Shown piece by piece: positions 25,483-33,676 of a stretch of DNA of 64,000 nt. Origin of the DNA: Chloroflexota bacterium (lineage in GTDB: Bacteria; Chloroflexota; UBA11872); contig JAJEDE010000009.1 in the NCBI GenBank assembly GCA_022821645.1, positions 41,076 to 105,075 on the forward strand, given 5' to 3'. Position 1 is the first letter of the stretch. Every line of letters begins with the position of its first letter. A program made the translations under genes and the position numbers. A model generated the notes under the pieces. The model was not told the origin of the DNA and did not search any database. It worked only from the letters and a program-made list of their open reading frames with translations.

Positions 25483-26910
25483 TTAGGCGAACGGCTGGAT
25501 TGAAGCGTGCGTGTGTGAAAGTAGACCTTGTTCAACTAAACGGGCGATTAGGTACTCTTGAGGCCGGTTTCCTTTCGTTCGGTTGCAATGAGCGCATAGT
25601 AGCTGAAGATTCGATGGGTGATCGGTGCCTCCGCGCGAGACAGGGATGACGTGATCGACGTCGAACATTCGGAAGGGGAACTCCGTGCGGCAGCCGTTGC
25701 ATCGTCCTTCCTGTTGGCCGAAGAGGACGTGTGCGTTCTTCCGATAGTGAACGGGCGCTTCGATGTCCGTCCGCTTCGGAATGTCTGTTCGGGCCGTCAC
25801 GTAGCCATGGTGGAACAGATCACCCATCGTCTCTTGGAGACGAATGTTCACGAGGTCTGCGGCCTTGGAAGAGAGGTCGATCCCTGCCCATCTCCGTCCA
25901 AGGCTCTCCGCGGACACACAGGCTGTGGCGCATCCGCAGAAGGGGTCAAGTATTAGGTCACCAGGGTCGCTGGAACTGGTGATGATTCGCTCAAGCAGGG
26001 CAACGGGTTTCTGGGTAGGAAATCCGATGCGTTCTTTGGCATGTGCGGCGATGGGACGGACATCAATCCAAATGTCCTGTAACGGTACTCCCGGCATTTC
26101 GTCAAGGTATCTCTTGTAGGCTGGAACTGAACCGGGTCGCGATTGGATGATTCTCCCCATGTCAATCAGTTCCGCCATCCGCTCTTCGCTATATCGCCAG
26201 TGACGAGTAACCCCCAAGACCTCATATTCTGGGTTCCCTTTGGCGGCGCCGCCTGGGCCAGTCAAGTCGCCAAGTCTATACCTGCGTCCAGTCTCGGGTT
26301 CAGTGTGACGATAAAAGCGCTCAACATAATCGCTGTCGTACGGTGTATAGACGGTATTCCAAGTCCAGCGATCTGACTTTGTATAGAACAGGATAGAATC
26401 GTGAATCCTTCCATGCTGCTTTCGTCCTTGCCTACCGTCGCTATGTGCGCTTGATCGCTTCCAAATAATCTCACTCCTGAAACAATCAGAACCGAAGATC
26501 GTGTCCAGCAGTGCTTTCAGGTAGTGACTGGCAGTTGGATCACAGTGAAGATAGATGCTGCCTGTCTCTTTCAGTACCCGGTACATTTCCAATAATCGTA
26601 TAGCCATCATGCACAGATAAGACTGCATACTCTTGCCGTGCGCCAAACCTGCGGACTCAATGACGCTATAGAGCGCCGGATGCTCGTCAGCGATGAGGCC
26701 CATCCAGGCAACGTCTAGGTCAGAAAGGGTCCAGGCATCCTTGAAGGCGGCGCCCGCCGCTCGTGATCCAACGGGCGCCTCATATGTCCGGTTCGAGTTG
26801 AACGGTGGATCCAGATAGATGAGATCGACGCACTCCGAGTTCATTCCTCGAAGAATGTCGAGGTTATCGCCCGTCCAGAGCGTCTTGTCCGCGAAATTCG
26901 GCTCGCCCAT
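25483..26910 (-). CDS. beta-class DNA methyltransferase fused to a C-terminal HNH endonuclease domain
   Basis: A 475-residue protein. The methyltransferase part has the catalytic DPPF at 34-37 near the N-terminus and the AdoMet-binding DPFCGCAT at 322-329, the order of beta-class N6-adenine or N4-cytosine enzymes; WTGDNLDIL and KPVALLERII are also typical. After a short linker, residues 400-450 form a standard HNH domain: paired Cys404/Cys407, the FDVDHVIPVSRGG core (Asp419-His420), Asn434 and a second pair Cys439/Cys442. The fusion puts modification and a nuclease fold in one chain. It lies 162 bases upstream of the STAND gene on the same strand and shares its lower GC content. Confidence 0.9.
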   Translation of the reverse strand: MGEPNFADKTLWTGDNLDILRGMNSECVDLIYLDPPFNSNRTYEAPVGSRAAGAAFKDAWTLSDLDVAWMGLIADEHPALYSVIESAGLAHGKSMQSYLCMMAIRLLEMYRVLKETGSIYLHCDPTASHYLKALLDTIFGSDCFRSEIIWKRSSAHSDGRQGRKQHGRIHDSILFYTKSDRWTWNTVYTPYDSDYVERFYRHTEPETGRRYRLGDLTGPGGAAKGNPEYEVLGVTRHWRYSEERMAELIDMGRIIQSRPGSVPAYKRYLDEMPGVPLQDIWIDVRPIAAHAKERIGFPTQKPVALLERIITSSSDPGDLILDPFCGCATACVSAESLGRRWAGIDLSSKAADLVNIRLQETMGDLFHHGYVTARTDIPKRTDIEAPVHYRKNAHVLFGQQEGRCNGCRTEFPFRMFDVDHVIPVSRGGTDHPSNLQLLCAHCNRTKGNRPQEYLIARLVEQGLLSHTHASIQPFA

Positions 26911-27158
26911 GCCGACCCGTTGACTTGTCTAAGGTGTCGGCGCGTTGACCGCACCGTGCGGCGTGTGGGCTCTTGCCTTTGTTGCCGTATTCGGCAGTAT
27001 CACGCTCAAGAGTCGGTCGACGGATGGCTTAGCACTCATCGGACTGTCCCCCTGCCTCGCTGGCGAGCCGTGCGCCAGCGAACAGTCGCGGTGTGGCTGA
27101 AGATTAGGGCACTAGCGAGGCAGCGTCTACCGTCGCCGTGGGGCGAGACCGCCCAGCG
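26911..27158. other. right-hand edge of the AT-richer island
   Basis: A 248-base gap between the methyltransferase start and the end of the creatininase gene. Composition changes here back to GC-rich. It holds a nested inverted repeat at 27042-27087, annotated separately. No open frame with protein-like composition is seen, and no Shine-Dalgarno precedes the methyltransferase ATG. Confidence 0.45.
27042..27087. repeat. nested inverted repeat
   Basis: Inner arms CGCTGGCG (27058-27065) and CGCCAGCG (27073-27080) are perfect, with a seven-base loop. Outer arms GACTGT (27042-27047) and ACAGTC (27082-27087) are also exact complements. The structure lies just after the creatininase stop, so it could be that operon's terminator (without a T-run), or a recombination site at the island edge. 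Confidence 0.6.
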
Positions 27159-27980
27159 TCAGGCCTTCCGAGTGACGTGTACCTGGCCGTGCGGGGGGCC
27201 GTTCCAGCGGGGGGAGTGGCGGAGGTGGTCGAGGATTTCCGCGAGTTCGTCGATGGAGGATTCGATGAGGCTCTGGCCGACTTCGCGGGTGCCCTTGCGA
27301 GCGTCGCCTTTGGCGCCGGAAGGGGCGTGGGCGTTGAAGGCATTGGGCCACTCGAGTTCGAGGTCGGTGAGGGGCTTCAGCATGTCCATGAAGGCCTCGT
27401 CGAGGGTGCCCAGGGATAGCGTTTCTTCACGGATGAGGTCGGGGGCCAGGTAGTAGTCGTGGGAACTTTCCATCTCGCAGGCGTGGCCGCCGGGGATTTC
27501 GCCGGCGATGGCCTTGAGCTTGGAGTCGTCGCCAAGGGTGTAGTGGCCGACGCAGCCGAGGAAGTCGATGTCCAGGCGAAAGCCGATGTCCTGCACGGCG
27601 ACGGACATGAGCGCCTGGTTGCCGCCGTGGCCGTTGACGATGAGGAAGCGGCGGAAGCCGTGGTGGCGCATGGAGACGATGATGTCTTCGAGTAGTTCGA
27701 GGAACGTCTCGGGGCGAAGGGTCATGGTGCCCGGGAAGTTCATGTGGTGGTCGGAGATGCCCCAGGGGATGGCGGGCAGGGCGAGCAGGCGCGGGGCCAG
27801 GCGTTCGGCGGCGCGCTCGCAGTAGGCGTTGGCGATGACGTGGTCCTGGCCGAGGCCCAGGTTGGGGCCGTGCTGCTCGGTGGAGCCGATGGGGATGAGC
27901 ACGAGTTCGACCGTCTCGGCGGCCTGGGCCACTTCCGGCCAGGACATCTTGTGGAGGGCGTAGGTGGTCGGGTCGCTCAT
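27159..27980 (-). CDS. creatininase-family amidohydrolase, copy A
   Basis: A 273-residue member of the creatininase superfamily, which uses two metal ions to open cyclic amides or cleave formamides. Metal-binding motifs are intact: PIGSTEQHGPN (Glu38, His40), the Asp/His of GLGQDHVIAN, and NGHGGNQ near residue 118. GHACEMESS carries the later Glu. The ATG at 27980 overlaps the upstream gene's stop by 4 bp, and is preferred to an in-frame start at 28004 that lies inside that gene. A homologous but truncated tail exists at 21020-21165, across the island. The substrate is unknown; the family also includes cofactor-pathway enzymes. Confidence 0.88.
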   Translation of the reverse strand: MSDPTTYALHKMSWPEVAQAAETVELVLIPIGSTEQHGPNLGLGQDHVIANAYCERAAERLAPRLLALPAIPWGISDHHMNFPGTMTLRPETFLELLEDIIVSMRHHGFRRFLIVNGHGGNQALMSVAVQDIGFRLDIDFLGCVGHYTLGDDSKLKAIAGEIPGGHACEMESSHDYYLAPDLIREETLSLGTLDEAFMDMLKPLTDLELEWPNAFNAHAPSGAKGDARKGTREVGQSLIESSIDELAEILDHLRHSPRWNGPPHGQVHVTRKA

Positions 27981-28810
27981 CGGGTGTGCAGGGCGTGGCG
28001 CCAACCGGGGATGCGGCCGCGGGCGAGCAGGTCGTCGGGCGAGTCGAGGAGGGTGGTGATGAGCTCGTCGGCGCGTTCCTCGATGACGCGGATCATGCGC
28101 CAGCCGTCCTCGGCGGTGGCCAGGGTGGCGTCGCCGACGGCGCCGTTGGCGGAGAAGTCGGAGAAGTCGTGGTTGCGGCGGATGGAGCGTCGCCAGAAGC
28201 GCTGGCGCAAGCGGCTGCCGCGCGGGCTGAGGTCGCCGGGGGCCAGGCTGTCGTACTTGACGCGGTCGGGGCGCAGGGCCATCAGTTCGGCGGTTTCCAG
28301 TTCGCAGGCGTGGCCGGAGGTGGGGGACTTGACGATTTCGTCCTCCAGGTCCTCGTCCTCCAGGTCGTAAAGGGAGATGGCGGCCAGGAAGTCCAGGGGC
28401 AGGCGGGTGGGCAGGGTCTGCATGGACAGGTTCATGATCGACGTGTTGCCGCTGTGCCAGTTGGTGAGCAGGAAGCGCGTGAAGCCGTGGTGCAGCAGGG
28501 AGGCCAACTGGTCTTCCAGGACATGCAGGAAGGTCTGGGGGCGCAGCGTGATGGAGCCGGGGAAGCCCATGTGGTAGGTGGACATGCCGTAGGGCATGGT
28601 TGGGGCGACGAGCAGGCGGGGGTGGAAGCGCTCGGCCAGGCGCAGGGAGAGGTCCTCGCAGATCACCAGGTCGGTGTCGAGCGAGGTGTTGGGGCCGTGC
28701 TGCTCGATGGAGCCGATGGGGATCAGGACCAGTTCCACGCCATCGCGGGCGCGCTCGACCTCGGGCCAGGTCATGTGGGTGAGGCGGAGGGGGGACGGAA
28801 GGTCGGCCAC
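27977..28810 (-). CDS. creatininase-family amidohydrolase, copy B
   Basis: A 277-residue paralogue of the next gene, with PIGSIEQHGPN, TSLDTDLV and GHACELETAE. The otherwise conserved GHGGN is here NWHSGN, so one active-site loop differs from copy A. The GTG at 28810 is preferred: the frame is open much further upstream, but that part overlaps the divergent coaX gene and is not family-like; an ATG at 28774 would remove the N-terminal strand. It is translationally coupled to copy A. Tandem paralogues with different loops may form a heteromer or act on two related substrates; that is inference. Confidence 0.85.
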   Translation of the reverse strand: MADLPSPLRLTHMTWPEVERARDGVELVLIPIGSIEQHGPNTSLDTDLVICEDLSLRLAERFHPRLLVAPTMPYGMSTYHMGFPGSITLRPQTFLHVLEDQLASLLHHGFTRFLLTNWHSGNTSIMNLSMQTLPTRLPLDFLAAISLYDLEDEDLEDEIVKSPTSGHACELETAELMALRPDRVKYDSLAPGDLSPRGSRLRQRFWRRSIRRNHDFSDFSANGAVGDATLATAEDGWRMIRVIEERADELITTLLDSPDDLLARGRIPGWRHALHTR

Positions 28811-28838
28811 GAGTGCGTTTCCGGGGCTGGGTCGGCGA

Positions 28839-28844
28839 TATGAT
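28839..28844 (+). promoter_or_regulatory. candidate -10 element for coaX
   Basis: TATGAT lies 30 bases upstream of the coaX ATG in the short divergent spacer with the creatininase pair, and is the best -10 match in the region. The -35 side (around GTTTCC, 16-base spacing) is poor, so this is a weak call made from position and the good hexamer alone. Confidence 0.35.
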
Positions 28845-28873
28845 AAGCGGCGACGGCTGGGCGAGCAGTACGA

Positions 28874-29638
28874 ATGGTTCTGGTCGTCGATGTCGGCAAC
28901 ACCGACACCAAATTCGGCGTCTTCAATGGCGAGCAGTTGGGCGCGCGCTGGGCGGTGCACAGCGACCTCAACCGCAGCGCCGCCGAGCATGAGGCGATGC
29001 TGCGCGCCATGCTGGCGCACCAGGGAGTGACCGGGATCGAGGCGGCCGTCATTGGGTCGGTGGTGCCGGCGCTGACCGAGCGCATGGCCGCGGCGGTGAG
29101 GGCTGCCGCGGGGTGCGAGCCGTTGATTGCGCGGTCGCAGGACGTGCGGGTGATCGACCTGGCGGTGGACCGACCCAGACAGGTGGGGATCGACCGGGTG
29201 GCGAACGCGCTGGCGGCGCGCGAGTTCTACCAGGCGCCGGCCATCGTGGTGGACCTTGGCAGCGTGACCACCTTCGACATCGTCAACGGGGCGGGCAGCC
29301 TGGCGGGCGTGATTATTACGCTGGGCATGCAGAACACGGCGCGGGCGCTGACCGCGGCGGGCGCGCAACTGCCATCGATCGAGCTGGCGCGGCCGGCGCG
29401 GCTGGTGGGAACGGAAACCACGGGGTCCATGCAGTCCGGCGTGTACTGGGGCTACGTGCGGATGGTGCGGGGGCTGCTTGAGCAGTTGCAGTCCGAACTG
29501 GGCGCGGACTACCGGGCCATCGCCACGGGCGGGCAGGCGCCGGTGGTGGTGGAAGACGTGGGGCTGTTCGAGATCGTGGACCTGGATTTGACGCTGCGCG
29601 GGCTGTGGCTGATCCAGCAGGCGGAGGCGGCGGCGTGA
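28874..29638 (+). CDS. coaX: type III pantothenate kinase
   Basis: A 254-residue ASKHA-fold kinase that makes 4'-phosphopantothenate, the first step of CoA synthesis. The phosphate-binding DVGNT is at residues 6-10, the family's GIDRVANALAA comes near 105, then the second phosphate loop VVDLGSVTTFD (GS where GT is more common). MQSGVYWGYVRMV and ATGG follow near the C-terminus. The length is standard for CoaX. It overlaps the coaBC start (GTGA), giving a coaX-coaBC unit that covers pantothenate to phosphopantetheine. Confidence 0.93.
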   Translation: MVLVVDVGNTDTKFGVFNGEQLGARWAVHSDLNRSAAEHEAMLRAMLAHQGVTGIEAAVIGSVVPALTERMAAAVRAAAGCEPLIARSQDVRVIDLAVDRPRQVGIDRVANALAAREFYQAPAIVVDLGSVTTFDIVNGAGSLAGVIITLGMQNTARALTAAGAQLPSIELARPARLVGTETTGSMQSGVYWGYVRMVRGLLEQLQSELGADYRAIATGGQAPVVVEDVGLFEIVDLDLTLRGLWLIQQAEAAA

Positions 29639-30831
29639 GCGTGCTGGAGGGCGCGCGCGTGGTCCTGTACGTCACCGGCGGCATCGCGGCGTACAAGGCG
29701 TCGGACCTGGCCAGCAAGCTGACGCAGGCGGGCTCTGAGGTCGACACGGTGCTGTCGCCCGGGGCGCAGGGCTTCGTGGGTCCGCTGACGTTCCAGGCGC
29801 TCACGCAGCGAGCCGTGTATCGGGCCGACGATGCGATGACGGCCGACAACGAAATCGCCCACGTGCGGCTGGCCGCGGACGCGGATGTGCTGCTGGTTGC
29901 GCCGGCCACGGCCAATTCGATTGCGCGGCTGGCGCACGGGCAGGCCGACGACCTGGGATCGGCCATCGCGCTGTCCACGCAGGCGCCCATCGTTGTCGCG
30001 CCGGCGATGGAGCCGGGGATGTACGCCAATACGGCCACGCAGGACAACCTGGAAACGCTGCGGCGGCGCGGCGTGACTGTGATCGAGCCGGAGAGCGGCC
30101 GGATGGCCTCGGGCGCGCAGGGCAAGGGGCGGCTGCCGGAGACGGCTGTGTTGCTGGATGAAGTTCGCGCGACGCTGGGTCGCAAGGGTCCGCTGAAGGG
30201 CCGGGTGCTGGTGGTGTCGGCCGGGGGCACGCGGGAGTACATGGATCCGGTGCGGTTTATCGGCAATCCGGCGAGCGGGCGCCAGGGCGTGGAGTTGGCG
30301 CGGGCGGCCATCGAGCGCGGCGCCAAGACCCGGCTGGTGCTGGGGTCGGCGACGGTGGAGCCACCGGCGGGCGCGGAGACGATGCGTGTCGAGTCCGCCG
30401 AGGAGATGTTGGAAGCGCTGCGGACGGCCGTGGATGGGTGCGACGCGCTGATCATGAATGCAGCGGTGGGGGACTACCGGCCGGCGGCAACCTCGGACGT
30501 GAAGCTGAAACGCGGCGGGGAGCCGGCGGGTATCGACCTGATCGAAAACCCGGACCTGCTGAAGTCATTGGCAGGCGACTTCCTGCGCATCGGGTTCGCG
30601 GCGGAGACCAACGACCATCTTGAGAACGCCAGGAGCAAGCTGCTCGGCAAGGAACTGGATGCCCTGGTCGTCAACGACGTGGCCGGGTCGGACACCGGAT
30701 TTGCCGCCGAGACCAACGCCGTGACGATTCTGCGGCCGGACCATCCCGACCTGGAGATTCCGCTGACCAGCAAGGCAGGGGTGGCGTCTGCGGTTCTGGA
30801 CGTCGTGGTCGACTTGATCGGGGACCGCTGA
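29635..30831 (+). CDS. coaBC: bifunctional phosphopantothenoylcysteine decarboxylase / phosphopantothenate-cysteine ligase
   Basis: A 398-residue fusion of CoaC (flavin-dependent decarboxylase) and CoaB (CTP-dependent ligase). CoaC features: VTGGIAAYKASDL at the N-terminus, the catalytic His in IAHVRLAADAD, and LLVAPATANS. The decarboxylase motif usually written PxMNxxM reads PAMEPGM, with Glu in place of Asn; actinobacterial enzymes are known to vary here as well. CoaB features: VVSAGGTREYMDPVRFI and NPASGRQG, then NAAVGDYRP. The GTG at 29635 overlaps coaX by 4 bp and places the first strand correctly; an upstream GTG/ATG frame start at 29605 lies inside coaX. Confidence 0.92.
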   Translation: MSVLEGARVVLYVTGGIAAYKASDLASKLTQAGSEVDTVLSPGAQGFVGPLTFQALTQRAVYRADDAMTADNEIAHVRLAADADVLLVAPATANSIARLAHGQADDLGSAIALSTQAPIVVAPAMEPGMYANTATQDNLETLRRRGVTVIEPESGRMASGAQGKGRLPETAVLLDEVRATLGRKGPLKGRVLVVSAGGTREYMDPVRFIGNPASGRQGVELARAAIERGAKTRLVLGSATVEPPAGAETMRVESAEEMLEALRTAVDGCDALIMNAAVGDYRPAATSDVKLKRGGEPAGIDLIENPDLLKSLAGDFLRIGFAAETNDHLENARSKLLGKELDALVVNDVAGSDTGFAAETNAVTILRPDHPDLEIPLTSKAGVASAVLDVVVDLIGDR

Positions 30832-30887
30832 CGACTTCGCCGGGGGCGCGGCTGAAGGGATGGCCGGCCGATCGGACGGCGGGCGGC

Positions 30888-31916
30888 ATGGCTTTTCACG
30901 CGCTGCAGGCGGCGATGGCGGCGATGGGTATCGAGCGGTCGGTCGATTCGTTGGTGACGCGCTCGGGCGAGGCGTTCTGGGTGCCGTGGAGCGAGACGGC
31001 CGATGTGGAGACGATGCGGTACGCGCGGATGATGTCAACGCTGTTTCGTGCCGCCGACCTGAATCGGGTCGGGCTGGAGGTCGGGGGCGAGGACGAACCT
31101 GAAAGCGTCGTTGCCGCGCTGAGAAAGCACACGGACGCTGGGCGCCTAGTCATCGCGCCGGTCTTCAGCGGCGGGCGGTTTGGAGTGATCGAGTCGGTGG
31201 ATTCCGTTGGCGTGGCCCGGGCCGTGGGCCCGGACCAACTGGAACCTGGCGACGTTGACCTGAGCCGCGGCTGGAGCGGCGCGTTACCGGCTCATCCACC
31301 GATCAAGTGCCTCTATGGCGCCGTGCGGCGTGGCCGACAGGTGAAACCGGCTCGGATCCCGGTGCCGGACCTCGCGGGAATCCTGTTCGTGCCTCTCGGA
31401 GACGATATTGAAATCCACGGCGTGCGGTTTGGGATCGAGGCCGTGCGCCTGGCTACCCAGGCTGTTCGCGGCGGGGCGGGGCTGCGCGACGTGACGGTGC
31501 TGGAGCGGCTGCTGGTGACGTTCGAGCAGGCGGAGTTTGGATTCGGGTGCGCGGAGCGCTGGCTGGGTTCGACGGAGGCCGACCACCTGTGGGACGCCCC
31601 GGACCTGGCGCGGCTGGCACGGAGTATGCGGGCGGCGTGCGGCGAACTGGCCGAGCGTCTCTGGGACTCCAGCGGGACGGCTTCGGCCGGGGCGCTGGGA
31701 CGGGCGGTGACTGGGCGTAAGTCGGTGGTGTTCGAGCTGCCGCCAGACCTGAACCGCGAGCCACCCGGGCAAGTTGTGGAGTTGCCGCGGGGCCGGGCCG
31801 TGATCGTGGACACGCGCAGCCGACGTGCGGCGCTTGGCCGGCTGGCGGACGTGGTGGAGCGTGCGGCCCTGGCGTTTGCGAAGGAAGTGGACAGCGTCGG
31901 GGCGCTTACCAGGTAG
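30888..31916 (+). CDS. protein of unknown function
   Basis: A 342-residue protein from the ATG at 30888. No signal peptide or membrane helix is visible. A segment with alternating strands (RLVIAPVFSGGRFGVIESVD) and a helical C-terminal half (ARLARSMRAACGELAERLW) suggest a soluble alpha/beta protein. I do not recognise the family; a faint likeness of the N-terminus to cysteine-protease-like domains of the BtrH type lacks the catalytic Cys. The frame is open and protein-like (GWPADRTAGG) for some 55 bases before the ATG, so a non-standard upstream start is possible. It follows coaBC by 56 bases in the same direction. Confidence 0.6.
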   Translation: MAFHALQAAMAAMGIERSVDSLVTRSGEAFWVPWSETADVETMRYARMMSTLFRAADLNRVGLEVGGEDEPESVVAALRKHTDAGRLVIAPVFSGGRFGVIESVDSVGVARAVGPDQLEPGDVDLSRGWSGALPAHPPIKCLYGAVRRGRQVKPARIPVPDLAGILFVPLGDDIEIHGVRFGIEAVRLATQAVRGGAGLRDVTVLERLLVTFEQAEFGFGCAERWLGSTEADHLWDAPDLARLARSMRAACGELAERLWDSSGTASAGALGRAVTGRKSVVFELPPDLNREPPGQVVELPRGRAVIVDTRSRRAALGRLADVVERAALAFAKEVDSVGALTR

Positions 31917-32093
31917 CAACCCGGCAGGCTGGGCGAAACTAGGCCGGTGGAAGCCTCGCGCATGCCTGATCAGGGCCGTTGGGCGTGGAAACGCACGGCC
32001 GCCGCGCGGCTTTGGCGCGGCTGACGCAGGGCGTCGAGAACGCCGTGGCCGCGTTTGGGGCGATCGTTGGCTCGGACGACTCGAAAGCCTGAC

Positions 32094-33311
32094 CTAGGCG
32101 CCGGGTGTGCCGACGGGCGGCGACAGCGGCTCGGGCTCTGGCTGTACGGGCCGAGAGCGCACGAGCGTCAGCCCAATCAGGGTGGAGACGACGAACGAAG
32201 CGGCCACGGCGATGCCCACGACGCCGAAGCCCTGGACGTCCAACAGCAGCGTGATCAGCGGGGCCACCGCCAGTGCGGCCAGATCAACGCTGAGGTGCAT
32301 GATCCCGATACTGCGGCCAACGGTGGTGCGCGGCATGCGCTCGGCGATCAGCACGGCCGGCAGGGGCGTTACCAGTCCGCTGGGCGCGAAGAGCACCGCC
32401 ACCAGGATGTACCAGGCCAGTCCGGCGGGGAACACCAGTAGCAAGGCCGCCGCCACACTGAGACCGCCCGTCGCAATCAGGGCGCGCCGATGGCCAAGGC
32501 GATCCATCACCGGTCCGGTCTTGTAGGTAACGAGTGTGCGCAACGCGTTGGCCAAGGTGAGCACGAGGCCGACGCGGGCCGGGTCGAAGTCGAGACCCAC
32601 GCTGCCATAGAGGGGCAGCAAGACCTGCTTAAAGGCGAACGTACCGGCCCCAAGCATGAGAACGGAGAAGCCAACCACGGGTAGCAGGGAGGGGCTGAGC
32701 CCGAGCCGAGCGAGCCTGGGAATCGGCGCGGTTCCTGACTCCGGCGCTGGCCGAGACGCTCGCACGAACAGCAACGGCAGAAGCGCGGCGATGACGCCAA
32801 CCAGCGCGCCCAGGGCAAAGGCGGCCCGCCAGCCAAACGTGCTGGCAGCCACGCCGGAGAGAATGGGCGCGAGGAGGGCACCCATCTGAACAGCGGCCAA
32901 GATCCGTCCGGCGGTGTGGCTTCGGTCGCTCCCCTCACTTGAACGCACGGTATGGGCGAGTCCGGTGGTGTAGACGAGGGCAGTGCCCAGCCCGGTCACC
33001 AGCACACCCGCCAGCAGCACGCGGTAGTCCAGGGCGAGCGCGCTGATCGCACAGCCGGCGGCGGTGCAGAGCGTGCCGGCGGTCAGTGGCGTGTGAGGCG
33101 GCAGCCGGTCGGCCAGGAAGCCGGCGGGCACGATGGCCACGGCGCGAGCCACGGCTTGCATGGACAGCAGCAAGCCCAGCACCGGCAGTGATACGTCAAA
33201 CTCAGCTTGCAGTTCGCCCAGGATCGGTCCAATCAAGTTGACGTTGAACGCCATGACGGTGAGGAGGACGAAAATTGCGCCAAGGCTGGACGATGCAGGC
33301 TGGCGAATCAT
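32094..33311 (-). CDS. major facilitator superfamily transporter
   Basis: A 405-residue protein with twelve predicted membrane helices. The loop after helix 2 reads FLADRLPPHTPL in the position of the family's GxLaDRxGrR motif. A second half-repeat has GPVMDRLGHRRALI in the equivalent loop between helices 8 and 9, the normal MFS symmetry. The ATG at 33311 places helix 1 properly; a longer frame to 33404 adds a polar tail with no family support. Export of small molecules is a common role, but no substrate can be assigned. The neighbours are unrelated. Confidence 0.85.
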   Translation of the reverse strand: MIRQPASSSLGAIFVLLTVMAFNVNLIGPILGELQAEFDVSLPVLGLLLSMQAVARAVAIVPAGFLADRLPPHTPLTAGTLCTAAGCAISALALDYRVLLAGVLVTGLGTALVYTTGLAHTVRSSEGSDRSHTAGRILAAVQMGALLAPILSGVAASTFGWRAAFALGALVGVIAALLPLLFVRASRPAPESGTAPIPRLARLGLSPSLLPVVGFSVLMLGAGTFAFKQVLLPLYGSVGLDFDPARVGLVLTLANALRTLVTYKTGPVMDRLGHRRALIATGGLSVAAALLLVFPAGLAWYILVAVLFAPSGLVTPLPAVLIAERMPRTTVGRSIGIMHLSVDLAALAVAPLITLLLDVQGFGVVGIAVAASFVVSTLIGLTLVRSRPVQPEPEPLSPPVGTPGA

Positions 33312-33475
33312 GGAGCCAGTTAGGAAAGCTAGCCGTCTACGTAGTTGGGGCGGATGGTAGCCTCGCTCATGCCTGTCGCGGGCCGCTGGCTGAACGCCCG
33401 ACACATTGGGGCAGACCTTGGCTTCGGGTCATTTGCGCCCGCGCTTGGCGCCCAGCCGGCGGGAATTCAGCGGCC

Positions 33476-33676
33476 GTGAGTCGCCAGAAGCCAGTCATCG
33501 AGCAGATCTCGCCGGATCCCGAATCGCTGCGACGGCAGGAGGGGCCGCGAGCGCCCCAATCGTCCGCGCCCGGCGGCAGCGGCATGTGGCTGCTGGTGGC
33601 CATTGTGATCGGCATCGCCGTTGGCGCGGCGATCGGCGCGGGGGCCGGCCTGTATGTGTTCGGCTGGGTGGGCTAG
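33476..33676 (+). CDS. small single-helix membrane protein
   Basis: A 66-residue product from the GTG at 33476: a polar, Pro/Ser-rich first half (about 36 residues) and one strong C-terminal membrane helix (MWLLVAIVIGIAVGAAIGAG) rich in GxxxG-like small residues, ending in YVFGWVG. No ribosome-binding site is evident. The last codons overlap the convergent dehydrogenase gene by 4 bp. The composition is too ordered for chance in this frame, but its existence as a gene rests on that alone. Confidence 0.5.
   Translation: MSRQKPVIEQISPDPESLRRQEGPRAPQSSAPGGSGMWLLVAIVIGIAVGAAIGAGAGLYVFGWVG

Noticed and set aside
25368..25649. Small plus-strand gene between the methyltransferase and STAND genes
   Set aside because: It runs into the antisense of the HNH domain and shows no coding character; no antitoxin-like pattern.
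27977..29368. A 463-residue minus-strand protein covering creatininase B and the region opposite coaX
   Set aside because: Only the last 277 residues are creatininase; the upstream part is the antisense of coaX, which has strong motifs of its own.
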